A stretch of 20,776 bases of DNA from Cyanophora paradoxa (Eukaryota; Glaucocystophyceae; Cyanophorales; Cyanophoraceae): the NCBI GenBank assembly GCA_004431415.1, contig QPMI01000698.1:1-20776 (forward strand), given 5' to 3'. The translations under genes were made by a program, and so were the position numbers. Below are positions 7,200 through 15,414 of this stretch, in pieces; positions within the stretch are counted from its first letter, which is position 1, and the number at the start of each line of letters is the position of its first letter. The notes under the pieces are model-generated. The model saw only the letters and a list, made by a program, of their open reading frames with translations, was not told the origin of the DNA and made no database searches.

Positions 7200-7478
7200 A
7201 TGCCAGAGGCGCAGAAGAAGCCCGCGAAAAAGGCGCCCACGAACGGGCAGGAGAAGCCGACGAAGGCCGAGGTGAAGGAGGCGAAGGAGAAGCTGAAGGG
7301 CCCGCCCGAATTTCCTAAGGGGCCGAAGCCGCTGTACGAGGACGTCTCGCCCGGCGAAATATTCGTGGCGATGCGCCCGACGAAGCAGGGGAAGAAGGGC
7401 GGCGACAAGAAGGACGGGAAGGACGACAAGGCCAAGACCGATAAAATTTCAAAGCCCACCCCTAAGAAGAGCAAATGA
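7200..7478 (+). CDS. Lysine-rich basic protein, 92 aa
   Basis: An intact frame. About a third of the residues are Lys, in blocks at both ends (QKKPAKKAPTNGQEKPTKAE and GKKGGDKKDGKDDKAK). A short central, more ordered part reads PLYEDVSPGEIFVAMRP. The composition resembles DNA-condensing core or histone-tail-like proteins, so genome packing in the virion is a reasonable inference. The end overlaps the next gene by four bases (ATGA at 7475-7478), suggesting coupled translation or simply tight packing. Confidence 0.72.
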   Translation: MPEAQKKPAKKAPTNGQEKPTKAEVKEAKEKLKGPPEFPKGPKPLYEDVSPGEIFVAMRPTKQGKKGGDKKDGKDDKAKTDKISKPTPKKSK

Positions 7479-9505
7479 GGGGGCTCGCCTCGCGTTTCGC
7501 GCCGCGCAACGTGCTCGCGATTCCGGGGGGCGGGGACTCGCACATCACGCCCTTCGAAAGCGATAAGTACGCCCACTTTCAGCAGATGGCGAAAACCGCA
7601 CTATTCAGGGGCCGCGAGGCCCGGGATCGTCCAGAGGGCCGAGACGAGATCGAAAACCTCGCGAAAATCGAGGCGCAGGCCATCGCCAACGCCTACTACA
7701 TTAACAAGTTCCAGCAGATGGAATCCTCGCTCGACCAAGAGTACGAGGAGGGTTTCCGCTCGTGGCTCATGGGCCAGTCGGCCTTCCATGGCCCGCAAAG
7801 GGCGGAAGGAGCAAGCGCCTGCAACGTTGACGGCGCGAACCTGACGATGCTACCAGGCGTGCGCGATTTCTGCAAGTCGAAGGAGGATCAGATCACTGAG
7901 TTCTTAAAGCGCAAGAAGCGGCTGGAGACCCTGGGTCCGATGAACCTCGAAGACGCGTACTACTATTACAAGTACATCATCAACGGCGAAGAGTTCAAGC
8001 CGACGAGCATCTACGCGCGCGAGCCGGAGGATCCCAGACGCAAGGATTACTCCGATCGGAACACACAGCAGCCGTTCACGCAGGCCGAGCCCCCCGGAGA
8101 GAACGACGAGGGGCCGGGCCCAGACGAGAGCCGCCAGCCGGACAAGCGTGCCAGCGCGCGCAGGATCGAGGCGAACCTTGCCAAGTTGGTCAAGATTATC
8201 CGCGAGCAGAAGGAGCAGGCCGCACGCATTCACACCGACGACAACGAAGCCGTGCGGGAGGATGCCGCCGAGGCGCTCGGAAACCTTCCCAAGAAGGCGG
8301 CGAAGGAGGCCCTGATCCAATCGGCCCTGCCGGGTAAGAAAAACCGCGGGGGTGGGGGGGGCGACGAGGGCGGCGAGGGGGGCGACGGGGGCGGTGCGCC
8401 GCCCCCTGGGGACGGGGCTGAGGACGCGGAGGGTGACGTCGAGATGGGCGAGCCCCCCACGGGATCCGGCGTAGAGGAAACCCCCAACCGCCCGCTGCGG
8501 CCCCGTAATCTAGAGGATCAGCTGAGAGGCGAGCCCGCCGCTGGCCCGAGCGGTGTGGCCGCCGAGCCCGAGGCCCCACCCCCCAGCGCCCCGGAGGCCA
8601 TCCAAGCGGCCGTGGGGGCTGCCGTTCAGACCGCGGTAGAGGCCGCCGTGCAGGCCGTGACCGGGGAGGAGACCACGGCCGAGGGAGCTCGGCGCATGCG
8701 CAGGGCCGTCCGCCCCGAAGACACGCGCAACCTCCTTAAAACGAGCGGCAAGCGCGAACCTGCTGAATTCCGAGACGAGGAACTTACAGAGCTTAAGAGG
8801 TCCAGGGCGGAATGGCTGAATGCGCTGGTGAATGGAAAACCCCCTCCCCTTGAAGGCCTTACCCTCACCGATTCCACCGGATACGAGTACTTAGACGTCG
8901 ACGGACTATCGCGGAACTTTGCCGGGTTCTTGATGGCACGTGGGCTTTACCCCACCAGACTTAGCGCAGCAGATCACCGCGCCGCCGTCCCGCAGCTGGC
9001 GAAAGTGTACCTTCAGGAAGTCAGTCGCCTTTTTAGCGGAAATCCCGAGATTACGTACAGCATCGGGGAGCAGCTCGTCGACATCCGAGATGAGCTGAAC
9101 GCAACCGCACAGTGGTTGTTCCGCAGCTACCGGAATCAGGAGAAAGAGAGGAAGATCTACGGCGGGTGGGTTGAGCCGTTATACCCGAGCGGCGAGGCAT
9201 CTGATCCCACAAAACGGTGGTCAGGGATCCCTATCCGGCCAGATGATTTCACAAGGGCCGAACCCGAGCCAACCCCTCGGTGGCTAACCGAGTTCCGGAA
9301 GCAGCAGTCTCTTCGTGAGGCCCGCGAAGCCCGGAATCGACGGTTGCGCCCCGAGGATGAACCTGCAGTGGAAGAGTTACGAGGCTTCGGTGCAGATTTC
9401 GGACCCCTCCTGCCAGCTCGGATGATGGATATCCCACCAATTCAATTCACGGATATGCCGCGGACGTGGTACAGGCCTTCGCAGGGGCCATCGGGCGCCG
9501 CCTGA
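7475..9505 (+). CDS. Large putative virion protein, 676 aa, unknown family
   Basis: The longest unbroken gene here. Residues 1-160 are helical and charged (DEIENLAKIEAQAIANAYYI). Residues about 225-270 form a coiled-coil-like segment (RIEANLAKLVKIIREQKEQA). Residues 288-330 are a Gly/Asp/Glu low-complexity linker with a run of glycines. Residues 365-400 are Ala/Val rich. The C-terminal 245 residues look globular (SRNFAGFLMARGLYPTRLSA; QLVDIRDELNATAQWLFRSY). No catalytic motif is seen. Its place just before the capsid gene and its size suggest a structural or scaffold role. From about base 8740 codon third positions become noticeably richer in A/T than in the first two thirds and in neighbouring genes, so the C-terminal domain may have a different origin. 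Confidence 0.8.
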   Translation: MRGLASRFAPRNVLAIPGGGDSHITPFESDKYAHFQQMAKTALFRGREARDRPEGRDEIENLAKIEAQAIANAYYINKFQQMESSLDQEYEEGFRSWLMGQSAFHGPQRAEGASACNVDGANLTMLPGVRDFCKSKEDQITEFLKRKKRLETLGPMNLEDAYYYYKYIINGEEFKPTSIYAREPEDPRRKDYSDRNTQQPFTQAEPPGENDEGPGPDESRQPDKRASARRIEANLAKLVKIIREQKEQAARIHTDDNEAVREDAAEALGNLPKKAAKEALIQSALPGKKNRGGGGGDEGGEGGDGGGAPPPGDGAEDAEGDVEMGEPPTGSGVEETPNRPLRPRNLEDQLRGEPAAGPSGVAAEPEAPPPSAPEAIQAAVGAAVQTAVEAAVQAVTGEETTAEGARRMRRAVRPEDTRNLLKTSGKREPAEFRDEELTELKRSRAEWLNALVNGKPPPLEGLTLTDSTGYEYLDVDGLSRNFAGFLMARGLYPTRLSAADHRAAVPQLAKVYLQEVSRLFSGNPEITYSIGEQLVDIRDELNATAQWLFRSYRNQEKERKIYGGWVEPLYPSGEASDPTKRWSGIPIRPDDFTRAEPEPTPRWLTEFRKQQSLREAREARNRRLRPEDEPAVEELRGFGADFGPLLPARMMDIPPIQFTDMPRTWYRPSQGPSGAA

Positions 9506-9520
9506 AAAATTTTCTCAACG
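9504..9520 (+). promoter_or_regulatory. Promoter-like motif before the capsid gene
   Basis: GAAAAATTTTCTCAACG lies 12 bases before the capsid ATG at 9533. This is one of the best copies of the motif, as expected for a strongly expressed late gene. Confidence 0.55.
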
Positions 9521-9532
9521 CACCCCTAAACC

Positions 9533-11162
9533 ATGGCTTCCGCGCTCATCTCCACCCCCACGACCGCCCTCGCGCAGTCGCTCCTGAGCTCGAACTCGTC
9601 GGTGCATGTGCCCGACTCCTTCGACACGGCGACGCCGTTCGTGGACGAGGTGCTGGAGGTTAGCCCCGTGCAGGCCTCGCCCAATTTCGACACCGTCGTC
9701 GATTTCGTCGTGCCCCACTCCGGCCCGTTCATCTCCGACGTCTGGCTCCGGGCGACCCTGCCCGACCTTGCGGACGACACCAAATTTTACCTTCCCAAGG
9801 CCGGATTTATTTTGCTCAAGAAGGTCAAGGTGTTCGTGGGGACGCAGCTCGTGCACGAGTACGAGGGCGCCTACGATGCGATCTACGACGAGCTCGAGCA
9901 GGATCGCTCCCTCCCCACAACGCCAACCTCATCAACGAGTGCTGGGCGCCCCAGCTCCTGCAGCGCCGCTCCAACCACGGGGCCATGAGCCTCACCATCC
10001 CAAGGTGTTCGTGGGGACGCAGCTCGTGCACGAGTACGAGGGCGCCTACGATGCGATCTACGACGAGCTCGAGCAGGATCGCTCCCTCCCCACAACGCCA
10101 ACCTCATCAACGAGTGCTGGGCGCCCCAGCTCCTGCAGCGCCGCTCCAACCACGGGGCCATGAGCCTCACCATCCCACTGCGCATTCTCAACGGCTTCGG
10201 TCGCAAGAACGCCGTGCCCCTCTACAAGCTCCGTAGCACCGGCAACGACCTGAAGATTCAGATCACATTTGCGCGCCTCAACGAGCTCAACGTCACCTAC
10301 GCCTCGACGGCAAACCACACGGCCGGCACCAGCGCCGGCAACCTCGAAAGCGTCAAGCTCATGGTCCGCTACACGCACGTTTCCGCCTACGAGCTGAGCC
10401 TCCAGCCCAACAGCGTTACCTACCCCGGCAAGTTCATGCAGTCCTACGAGGTCGGCTTCAAGTCGGGCGCCGCGATTCGGCTGCCCTTCACCGGAGTTTG
10501 CTACGAGCTGGTGGTCGTTGTGCGCGATGCCACGCCGACGGCGGCGGCCAAGGAGTTCTGGAAGTTCCGGCCCCTCACGAAGATCGGCCTCAAGTGCGAT
10601 AATATTAAGGTGGTGGACGACTCCGTCCTGGACGCGAATTTCATCCGCACTGTCATTTGTTCGCGCGAGCACCGCAACGTGCCGACGCGCAAGTTCCTCG
10701 AGCTGCTGCAGGGCTTCGCGGCGTCCACCGACGCGGAGGCGCAAAACCTGATTACGGCGCCCGCCGCCGGGGATGTCGCCTACGACGCAAGGGAGCCGCG
10801 GCGCTCAAGGCCTCCAGACGGCGCTCCTTGCCAACCCCTGGTCGGGCAACGACACACCCGTCACGACCGTGGAGACGCAGGACAGGACCAACAGCGACAT
10901 TGTTCCCGCCTCGACCGCGACCGGCCAGTTCGGCGTCGAGTACATCTACTCGCTGCCCTTCGGCACCGAGGTCGGCGACGACACCAAGATGTTCGGCGGC
11001 CTGGACTTTGGCGCCTTCAAGACCGTCGAGCTCACCCTCACGACGGCCAAGACCGGCGCGGGCAACCCTCCCGCTGCCTTCGAGGGCCACGCCACCATCT
11101 ACTGCCGCTACTACAACGAGATCAGCTACGTGGGCGGCGGCGCCTACCGCCGTTTCCAGTAG
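9533..11162 (+). CDS. Double-jelly-roll major capsid protein (internal duplication, frameshifts)
   Basis: This forms the icosahedral shell. The N-terminal part reads VPDSFDTATPFVDEVLEVSP and FDTVVDFVVPHSGPFISDVW, then KKVKVFVGTQLVHEYEG, the typical first strands of nucleocytovirus capsid proteins (a helper motif ending in a set-up for the first jelly roll). The second jelly roll includes PLTKIGLKCDNIKVVDDSVL, and it ends EGHATIYCRYYNEISYVGGG, a strand found near the C-terminus of such proteins. A 175-base segment (9826-10000) is repeated exactly at 10001-10175. One base is missing inside each copy (near 9912), and a further frame change lies near 10775. Counting the duplication once, about 485 aa is expected, normal for the family. 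Confidence 0.88.
9826..10175 (+). repeat. Exact 175-bp tandem duplication inside the capsid gene
   Basis: Units 9826-10000 and 10001-10175 are identical base for base, including the same apparent missing base. 175 is not a multiple of three, so the duplication would disrupt the frame. It looks like two contig ends that overlap and were joined without merging, or a very recent duplication. Confidence 0.85.
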
Positions 11163-11198
11163 TCGCCTAGCCCCCTCCCCTGTACGCCGATTTGAACC

Positions 11199-11212
11199 AA
11201 TAAATTTTCCCA
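11199..11212 (+). promoter_or_regulatory. AATAAA-like polyadenylation signal overlapping a promoter-like motif
   Basis: AATAAATTTTCCCA begins 37 bases after the capsid stop. The AATAAA could end the capsid transcript. The TAAATTTTCC part fits the upstream motif of the next gene (ATG at 11235). Confidence 0.4.
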
Positions 11213-11234
11213 TTGGGATCCTAACCGAGGCACG

Positions 11235-12186
11235 ATGACGAAGGCCACTCTATGATGGACATTGGGAGGGCTCTAAGAAGCAGCGCCAGTCGCTGAAGAA
11301 CGACCTGAAGGGCGAGGTGACGGGAATTATCGAGAAGTATGCACCCGGCACGATTCTGCCCGAGGTGCCAGTTCCAGCGGGCAAAGGCGATGTGTACACG
11401 CCGAGGACGTGGCCCGCGGCCTGGGCCAGAGCGGTACGGATACCAAGGCCCTGCCGGCCATGAAGTACACCCCGCAGATGGAGAAGCTGATGCGGATGGG
11501 CATCCGACAGCAGCTGCAGAATGCCTACCCCAACCGTCAGATCAACGAAGAGGACGTCGAGAATGCGTTCACGCTGCGGAAGGAAATCATGATTCGCGAT
11601 TTCGACCAGTGGGCGATGACGGCCTTCGACCTGAAGCAGCCAGGCGTGGCTAAAATGCTCGAGGAATATTACCCCGAGCTGCTCGAGCGAATTACGAATA
11701 TGATCGAGCAGGATATCGAAATTCAGCGTTTCGATAAGTACCAGAAGGTTTTCTTCCCGATGAACTACGACGATCTCGTCATGAAGTGGGCACGCGAGCG
11801 CGGCTGGATCAAGACAATGGAGGAAATCGAGAAGGAGAACCTGCTCGGCCCTGCAGGCCGGTACGCCAAGGAGACGGCCGGTGGGAGGGCCTCCGCGCCG
11901 GCTACACGCCCGACCTCTCGCCCATGTTCAACGCACAGACTGCGAACATTAGCAGCTCCGTCAACAGGCCCTACGGCCGCAACGACGTCGACTTCTCCAA
12001 GGGCAATCCGTTCGTGCCATTCTCATGGATCAGCACGGCACGCGAGGCCCCGCGGTTGCGACTGCGACCCCGTACGCGGACCAGAACATGCTACCTGCCA
12101 CGGTGAATCCCCGCCCGGGGCTAGATAGTTTAATCCCCGCCATTACGGCCAGTCAGCTTCAATCGACTCGTGGAAGGGGACGGTAG
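11235..12186 (+). CDS. Helical protein next to the capsid gene, about 317 aa, unknown (frameshifted)
   Basis: It starts MTKATL at 11235 and then needs a missing base at about 11252 to continue as YDGHWEGSKKQRQSLKNDLK. A second change near 11400 leads into an unbroken stretch of about 160 codons, rich in long amphipathic helices (MEKLMRMGIRQQLQNAYPNR; LLERITNMIEQDIEIQRFDK). Further changes near 11880 and 12040 give a Pro/Asn-rich tail (YTPDLSPMFNAQTANISSSV) ending at the TAG at 12184-12186. I do not recognise the family. Its position right after the major capsid gene and its size fit a minor capsid or capsid-associated protein, but that is inferred from context only. Confidence 0.65.
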
Positions 12187-12191
12187 CCGGG

Positions 12192-12350
12192 ATGACAGAG
12201 GCTGCTCAGAATCCAATTCAAGCTGCGTTCCAGGCCCTCGTCCTGGGCACCGAGACAGCACAGCAAAACATCCTCCGCGAAACCAATACCCGGAAGGCGG
12301 AGCATATACTGCCGCCGCAGCCGCCCTGCAGCCTGGTCGCTAATTTCTAA
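12192..12350 (+). CDS. Small unknown protein, 52 aa
   Basis: An intact short frame beginning MTEAAQNPIQAAFQALVLGT six bases after the stop of the helical protein. It is Ala/Gln rich with one predicted amphipathic helix, then a Pro-rich end. No promoter-like motif is obvious upstream. Its own stop lies in the motif serving the next gene. It could also be a C-terminal piece of the preceding gene displaced by a missing base. No function can be given. Confidence 0.4.
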   Translation: MTEAAQNPIQAAFQALVLGTETAQQNILRETNTRKAEHILPPQPPCSLVANF

Positions 12351-12353
12351 CGC
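12341..12353 (+). promoter_or_regulatory. Promoter-like motif
   Basis: TAATTTCTAACGC lies 12 bases before the ATG at 12366. Confidence 0.45.
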
Positions 12354-12365
12354 ACACGCAAGCAC

Positions 12366-12690
12366 ATGGCAGCGACGGAGGCGACGCTGGGCGAGCAGAT
12401 CGAGGCGCGCTGGGGCCGCTTCCTCGACCTGCTGGAGCCGAGGCCAAGGAGCCGGGGTGCGGGCGCAGATCCAGTCGCTGCGCGGTATAGGCGCCACGGC
12501 GGTCATCGTTCTATTTAGGAGGCACATCAACGCGGAGGCCGAATTCATTAAGGCACGGACGATCAAGTTTTCGCGAAGCTGCCGCAGGAGTACGCTCGGC
12601 CGTGCGCTCGCTCTTCTACGGGAGCGGCCCGAGCTGCGCGAGAAGCTGTGGCTTTACATCGAGCTCTTCGTCGAGCTGACCTCGGAGTAA
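12366..12690 (+). CDS. Small helical protein, about 108 aa, unknown (frameshifted)
   Basis: It starts MAATEATLGEQIEARWGRFL at 12366. A missing base near 12440 moves it to the frame carrying GVRAQIQSLRGIGATAVIVL, and it ends REKLWLYIELFVELTSE at 12688-12690. Two more changes between 12565 and 12630 are likely, because a short stretch in another frame reads FAKLPQEYAR. It contains a weakly hydrophobic segment (ATAVIVLF) but no clear membrane span. No family is recognised. The gene lies between two motif copies and is packed with its neighbours. Confidence 0.5.
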
Positions 12691-12696
12691 AAATCC

Positions 12697-12714
12697 GAGG
12701 AAATTTCTAAGGGG
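12697..12714 (+). promoter_or_regulatory. Promoter-like motif
   Basis: GAGGAAATTTCTAAGGGG lies 11 bases before the ATG at 12726. It is close to the consensus, with both the AAATTTCTAAG core and the GG tail. Confidence 0.5.
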
Positions 12715-12725
12715 CAAGCGTAACG

Positions 12726-13522
12726 ATGGACCCCTCTGCGATGCTGGGCTTCGACGCGCTGGCCGTGGACGGGCCGAACCCGTGGGGATCCCGCAGCCTC
12801 GGAAGAAGGCCGCCCCGCGAAGGAAGGCAAGGAAAAGGGCGAGAAGGCGCCGAAGGCCGACAAGACGGCGCTGCCGGGCGACGGGCCCACGGTGCCGCCG
12901 ACGCGCCGAGCAAGGGGCGAGCTTCAGCGTGCAGGAGCACATCGAAATGACGAAAAAGAAGGAACAGAGCGTGAAGAAGGCGCTGGGGATCGACCTGCAG
13001 GAGAAGCCGCGCGACGAGGCGCAGACGGACGTGGACGAGAAGAAGCAGGTTCTGCGTCAGATCGCGCAGTACAGGCGCTCGTTCGGGGCGAGCTAACGTC
13101 CACGAAAAAGCTGAGCCTCGCGACGCCGCTGGACGAGCTGAAGGAAGAGTACGAGGAAATTCAGCGCGAGCTGAGCACGCGGGGTTCGCTGGAGGCGGCG
13201 CGCCTCTTTCTGATCGCGGGCATGCACTCGCTGGAGCACCTTAACAAAGCGTACGATCCGATCGGCCTGAAGTTAGACGGGCTCGGCAGGCGACGCTCTC
13301 TTCCATGGACCAGGTGCAGCCGATCTTAGAGGAGCTGGTGATTAAGTACTCGCGCTACGTGACCCTGGGCCCGAGGCGCGCCTGGGGATGGCCCTTGTGC
13401 AGACGGTGCTGGCGGTGCACGCGGCCAACGCGAACCCGGAGATGATGAAGGAGGTGACGGAGGCGGCGGCCTCGACGGCGGCGGAGCCCAAAGCGGTGGG
13501 CGGCAAGTTCAACGGCCTTTGA
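12726..13522 (+). CDS. DUF5767-like nucleocytovirus protein (frameshifted)
   Basis: The C-terminal half matches the DUF5767 pattern as I know it from nucleocytoviruses: TPLDELKEEYEEIQREL, then ARLFLIAGMHSLEHLNKAYD, KLDGLG, QVQPILEELVIKYSRYV and ARLGMALVQTVLAVHAANAN. In the family the same places hold a SLEEM-EYE helix, a GIEFLN-KYDPF core, an LDGWSE turn and an EEL-KY helix. The N-terminal third is a Lys/Pro/Ala linker, frameshifted several times between 12780 and 12930. Other changes lie near 13090, 13290 and 13370. About 266 aa is expected. Members are virion-associated in several viruses, so a structural role after the capsid genes is likely. Confidence 0.72.
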
Positions 13523-13563
13523 TTGTAAACGCTTGTAATCAATTGCACCAGAGAATTTACAAT
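13522..13563. terminator. Stem-loop between convergent genes
   Basis: ATTGTAAA (13522-13529) and TTTACAAT (13556-13563) can pair around a 26-base AT-rich loop. It fills the whole gap between the DUF5767-like stop and the stop of the leftward gene. On the minus strand AATAAA is formed at 13563-13568. It is a plausible shared transcript 3' end. Confidence 0.4.
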
Positions 13564-14354
13564 TTATTCGTCTAAACTACTGCATGGGGTGGTGTACATA
13601 GACTCGGGGTTTAGGTAGGGCTCGAAATCGGCCTCGTTGTCGTAGGGCTTGAAGGCCAGCTCGGGCGTGCGGCCGGCGAAGCGAAAGGCGCCGACCTTGC
13701 ACTGCTGCACGGCGAGGAAGGACCACTTGAGGCCGAACTTGCCCTCGGGATGGCGTAGGCGGTGTCGATTTTAACGAGGGCCGCCACCAGGTCGCCGTGC
13801 CGATGGTGGCGCGCTCGGTGATGAGGTAGTTGGACATGTCGACGACGGGCACGGTCTTGCGCTTGCCGGCCATCGTCTGCGTGCGGATGCGCATGTTGAG
13901 GTACTTGTAGAAGGCCTGGCCCGACTCCTTGTCGACCTTGATGCGGACGCTGGGCGTCTGCAGCACCGAGATCTGATCCTTGGAGAGGCTGCGGCCGGGC
14001 GAGACTTGAGCTTGGCCTGGTTCTGCTGCACGAACTCGCAGAATTTCGCGTCCAGGGCCTCCAGCAGCTTGAGGAATTCGTCCGCGGCTGGTTCGTCTGG
14101 CCGTCGACGGCGCTGAGATCGGTGAGGTCCAGCGTGTAAAATCCGCCGTTTTCTTCCATGACGAAGGCCTTCTTCTCGTCGCTCCACGCCTTGCCTTGCT
14201 CGGTGTTGATGCAGGGGTTGATCGTGACCATGGGCGGCGCGTACATCATGAGGCCCTGCAGGCCGTCGTACTTGGCCTTGATGCGGCCGTTGGCATCGAT
14301 TTCGAAGGCGAGCTTGGCGGGGTCGATCTCGGTGGCGTTGCGGACGGTGGCCAT
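13564..14354 (-). CDS. Candidate ssDNA-binding protein (DUF5871-like), frameshifted
   Basis: The start is the ATG at 14354 (MATVRNATEIDPAKLAFEID), with TTAAATATTTTCTAG 30 bases upstream. Recognisable pieces are GLMMYAPPMVTINPCINTEQ, DEFLKLLEALDAKFCEFVQQ, QTPSVRIKVDKESGQAFYKY and, near the end, a strand ALVKIDTAY followed in the next frame by GKFGLKWSFLAVQQCKV. The pattern of a PM-x-P strand, a central helix beginning with a Leu-x-x-Leu-Asp core and a closing GKFGL-W---Q strand resembles DUF5871-type proteins of algal nucleocytoviruses, thought to bind single-stranded DNA. Frame changes near 14110, 13990, 13800 and 13755, each fitting a missing base, split it; the last frame ends at the TAA at 13564-13566. 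About 264 aa is expected. The family call is by memory of the pattern and needs a profile search. Confidence 0.6.
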
Positions 14355-14384
14355 GTTGTCTGAGCTTAGTGTGCGATCAGCTAG

Positions 14385-14401
14385 CGCTAGAAAATATTTA
14401 A
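14385..14401 (-). promoter_or_regulatory. Promoter-like motif
   Basis: On the minus strand TTAAATATTTTCTAGCG lies 30 bases before the ATG at 14354. It is the most distant copy relative to its gene and is followed by AGCGCTAGC. Confidence 0.45.
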
Positions 14402-14440
14402 GGCCGCCCCACCTGACTTCAGGCTGACCTCGGTGAGCGC

Positions 14441-14448
14441 TCAGGTGA
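14441..14448. promoter_or_regulatory. TCAGGTGA octamer (E-box-like)
   Basis: One copy of an octamer that recurs in the control regions of VLTF3 and the two leftward genes here. Just before it lies GGTGAGCGC, giving a half-palindrome like the full one at 14830-14849. Confidence 0.35.
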
Positions 14449-14449
14449 T

Positions 14450-14754
14450 TCAGGTAAAACACGTGTTCAATCGTCTCACTGGGGAGGGGAGAGCCTCAAT
14501 CACGGCTACGCGAATATTCGAGAGTCTAAATCTGGCGCTGGGGCTGGCGACGGCGTACAGGGTGATCTCGTTCTTGGCGGGATTGAGCATGATGTGCTGG
14601 AAGCAGTCGCCCTTGCGGCACTCCAGCGAGATGTTGCGCAGCAGCCTGCAGTAGTTGAAGCAGATCTCGCCGTTCTCGTCGAGATCCTCGTCCATGGCCT
14701 CGTACTCGAAGATGCCGAAGGTCAGGCAGCAGGTCTCGTACTTGGGGCGCACAT
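14450..14754 (-). CDS. Cys-rich unknown protein, about 101 aa
   Basis: The unbroken frame starts at about 14752 (RPKYETCCLTFGIFEYEAMD) and ends NTCFT at 14450. The only ATG nearby, at 14754, is one frame off and would connect through a missing C in the CCCC run at codon 4. It has seven cysteines in the frame (including TCC, CFNYC, CRKGDC) and alternating hydrophobic strands, as in a small beta-rich domain (NPAKNEITLYAVASPSARFR). The family is not recognised. It lacks the AAATTTTCT motif upstream and instead has several TCAGGTGA octamers 65-95 bases before the start, so it may be expressed at a different time than the capsid genes. Confidence 0.55.
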
Positions 14755-14818
14755 TCTTGATTTCTCTTGGCTGTGAAGTGTGAGCGAGGGCGCGGCGCGG
14801 CTGCGGTTTTGAGGCCGT

Positions 14819-14849
14819 TCAGGTGAGGGTCAGGTGAGCGCTCACCTGA
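14819..14849. promoter_or_regulatory. Cluster of TCAGGTGA octamers with a perfect 20-bp palindrome
   Basis: TCAGGTGA occurs at 14819-14826 and 14830-14837 and inverted at 14842-14849. The last two form the perfect palindrome TCAGGTGAGCGCTCACCTGA. It sits between the leftward Cys-rich gene and the repeat array. It could be an operator or activator site. Confidence 0.5.
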
Positions 14850-14852
14850 AGA

Positions 14853-14990
14853 GGGGGGAGAAGTGACGCGGACGCGAATACGTCATAGTCGAATACGTCA
14901 TAGTCCAAAACCTGGACTCGGGACTTGCCCAGGCCCCGCCGGTAAAAAAATAAGCTCGGACTGGCGCCATTTCTGAACCCCGGCTAGCTG
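14853..14990 (+). repeat. Outer repeat arm A of the nested inverted array
   Basis: It starts GGGGGGAGAAGTGACGCGG, then two tandem 15-mers GAATACGTCATAGTC (14876-14890 and 14891-14905), then CAAAACCTGGACTCGGGACT and a GGTAAAAAAATA tract. The inverted copy lies at 16086-16223 with only scattered differences over the first 115 bases. Confidence 0.85.
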
Positions 14991-15004
14991 CTTAATCCAG
15001 TACC

Positions 15005-15414
15005 ATGGAGCCCGCCATCTCCCAGCTAGTCTCCAGGGCGCCAAGCTCGACAAGCCCTCAGTATCTACCTTCAGCTGATCGAGCTGGCCTGGCCGAGCCA
15101 ATGATAGCTCAGGCCTGCAAATCGCTCCACGTGGCGTTCGATGCGCCGTTCTCAGGTGACCCGACTCAGATGACATCCTGACCAAGGAGGAGATAAAAGC
15201 CGACTTCGAGGCGCTTTTCTCATTTATGAGCAAGAAGTATGCCGAAATCGAAGCAGCTAAAGCCGCAGCCGCAGCCGAAGACGAAGGCGCAGAAGGCACC
15301 GAAGCCTCAGCCGAAGGCCCTGCCGGCGACGAAGGCACCGAAGTTCAAGGCGCTGGCCCTCTGCAGAAGGCCAAGGCCAAGCCGACCTGCTTCCGCGTAG
15401 GCCCAAGGACATAG
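15005..15414 (+). CDS. Acidic Ala/Glu-rich protein, about 136 aa (one frameshift)
   Basis: It starts MEPAISQLVSRAPSSTSPQY at 15005. The frame closes at 15181, but a missing base near 15160 would join it to DSDDILTKEEIKADFEALFS and then MSKKYAEIEAAKAAAAAEDE, ending at 15414. The C-terminal half is low-complexity Ala/Glu/Gly. The last stretch in a third frame (PKSKQLKPQPQPKTKAQKAP) is Lys/Pro rich like other linkers of this virus, so the true tail frame is uncertain. It lies between repeat arms A and B. No family or function is recognised. Confidence 0.45.
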
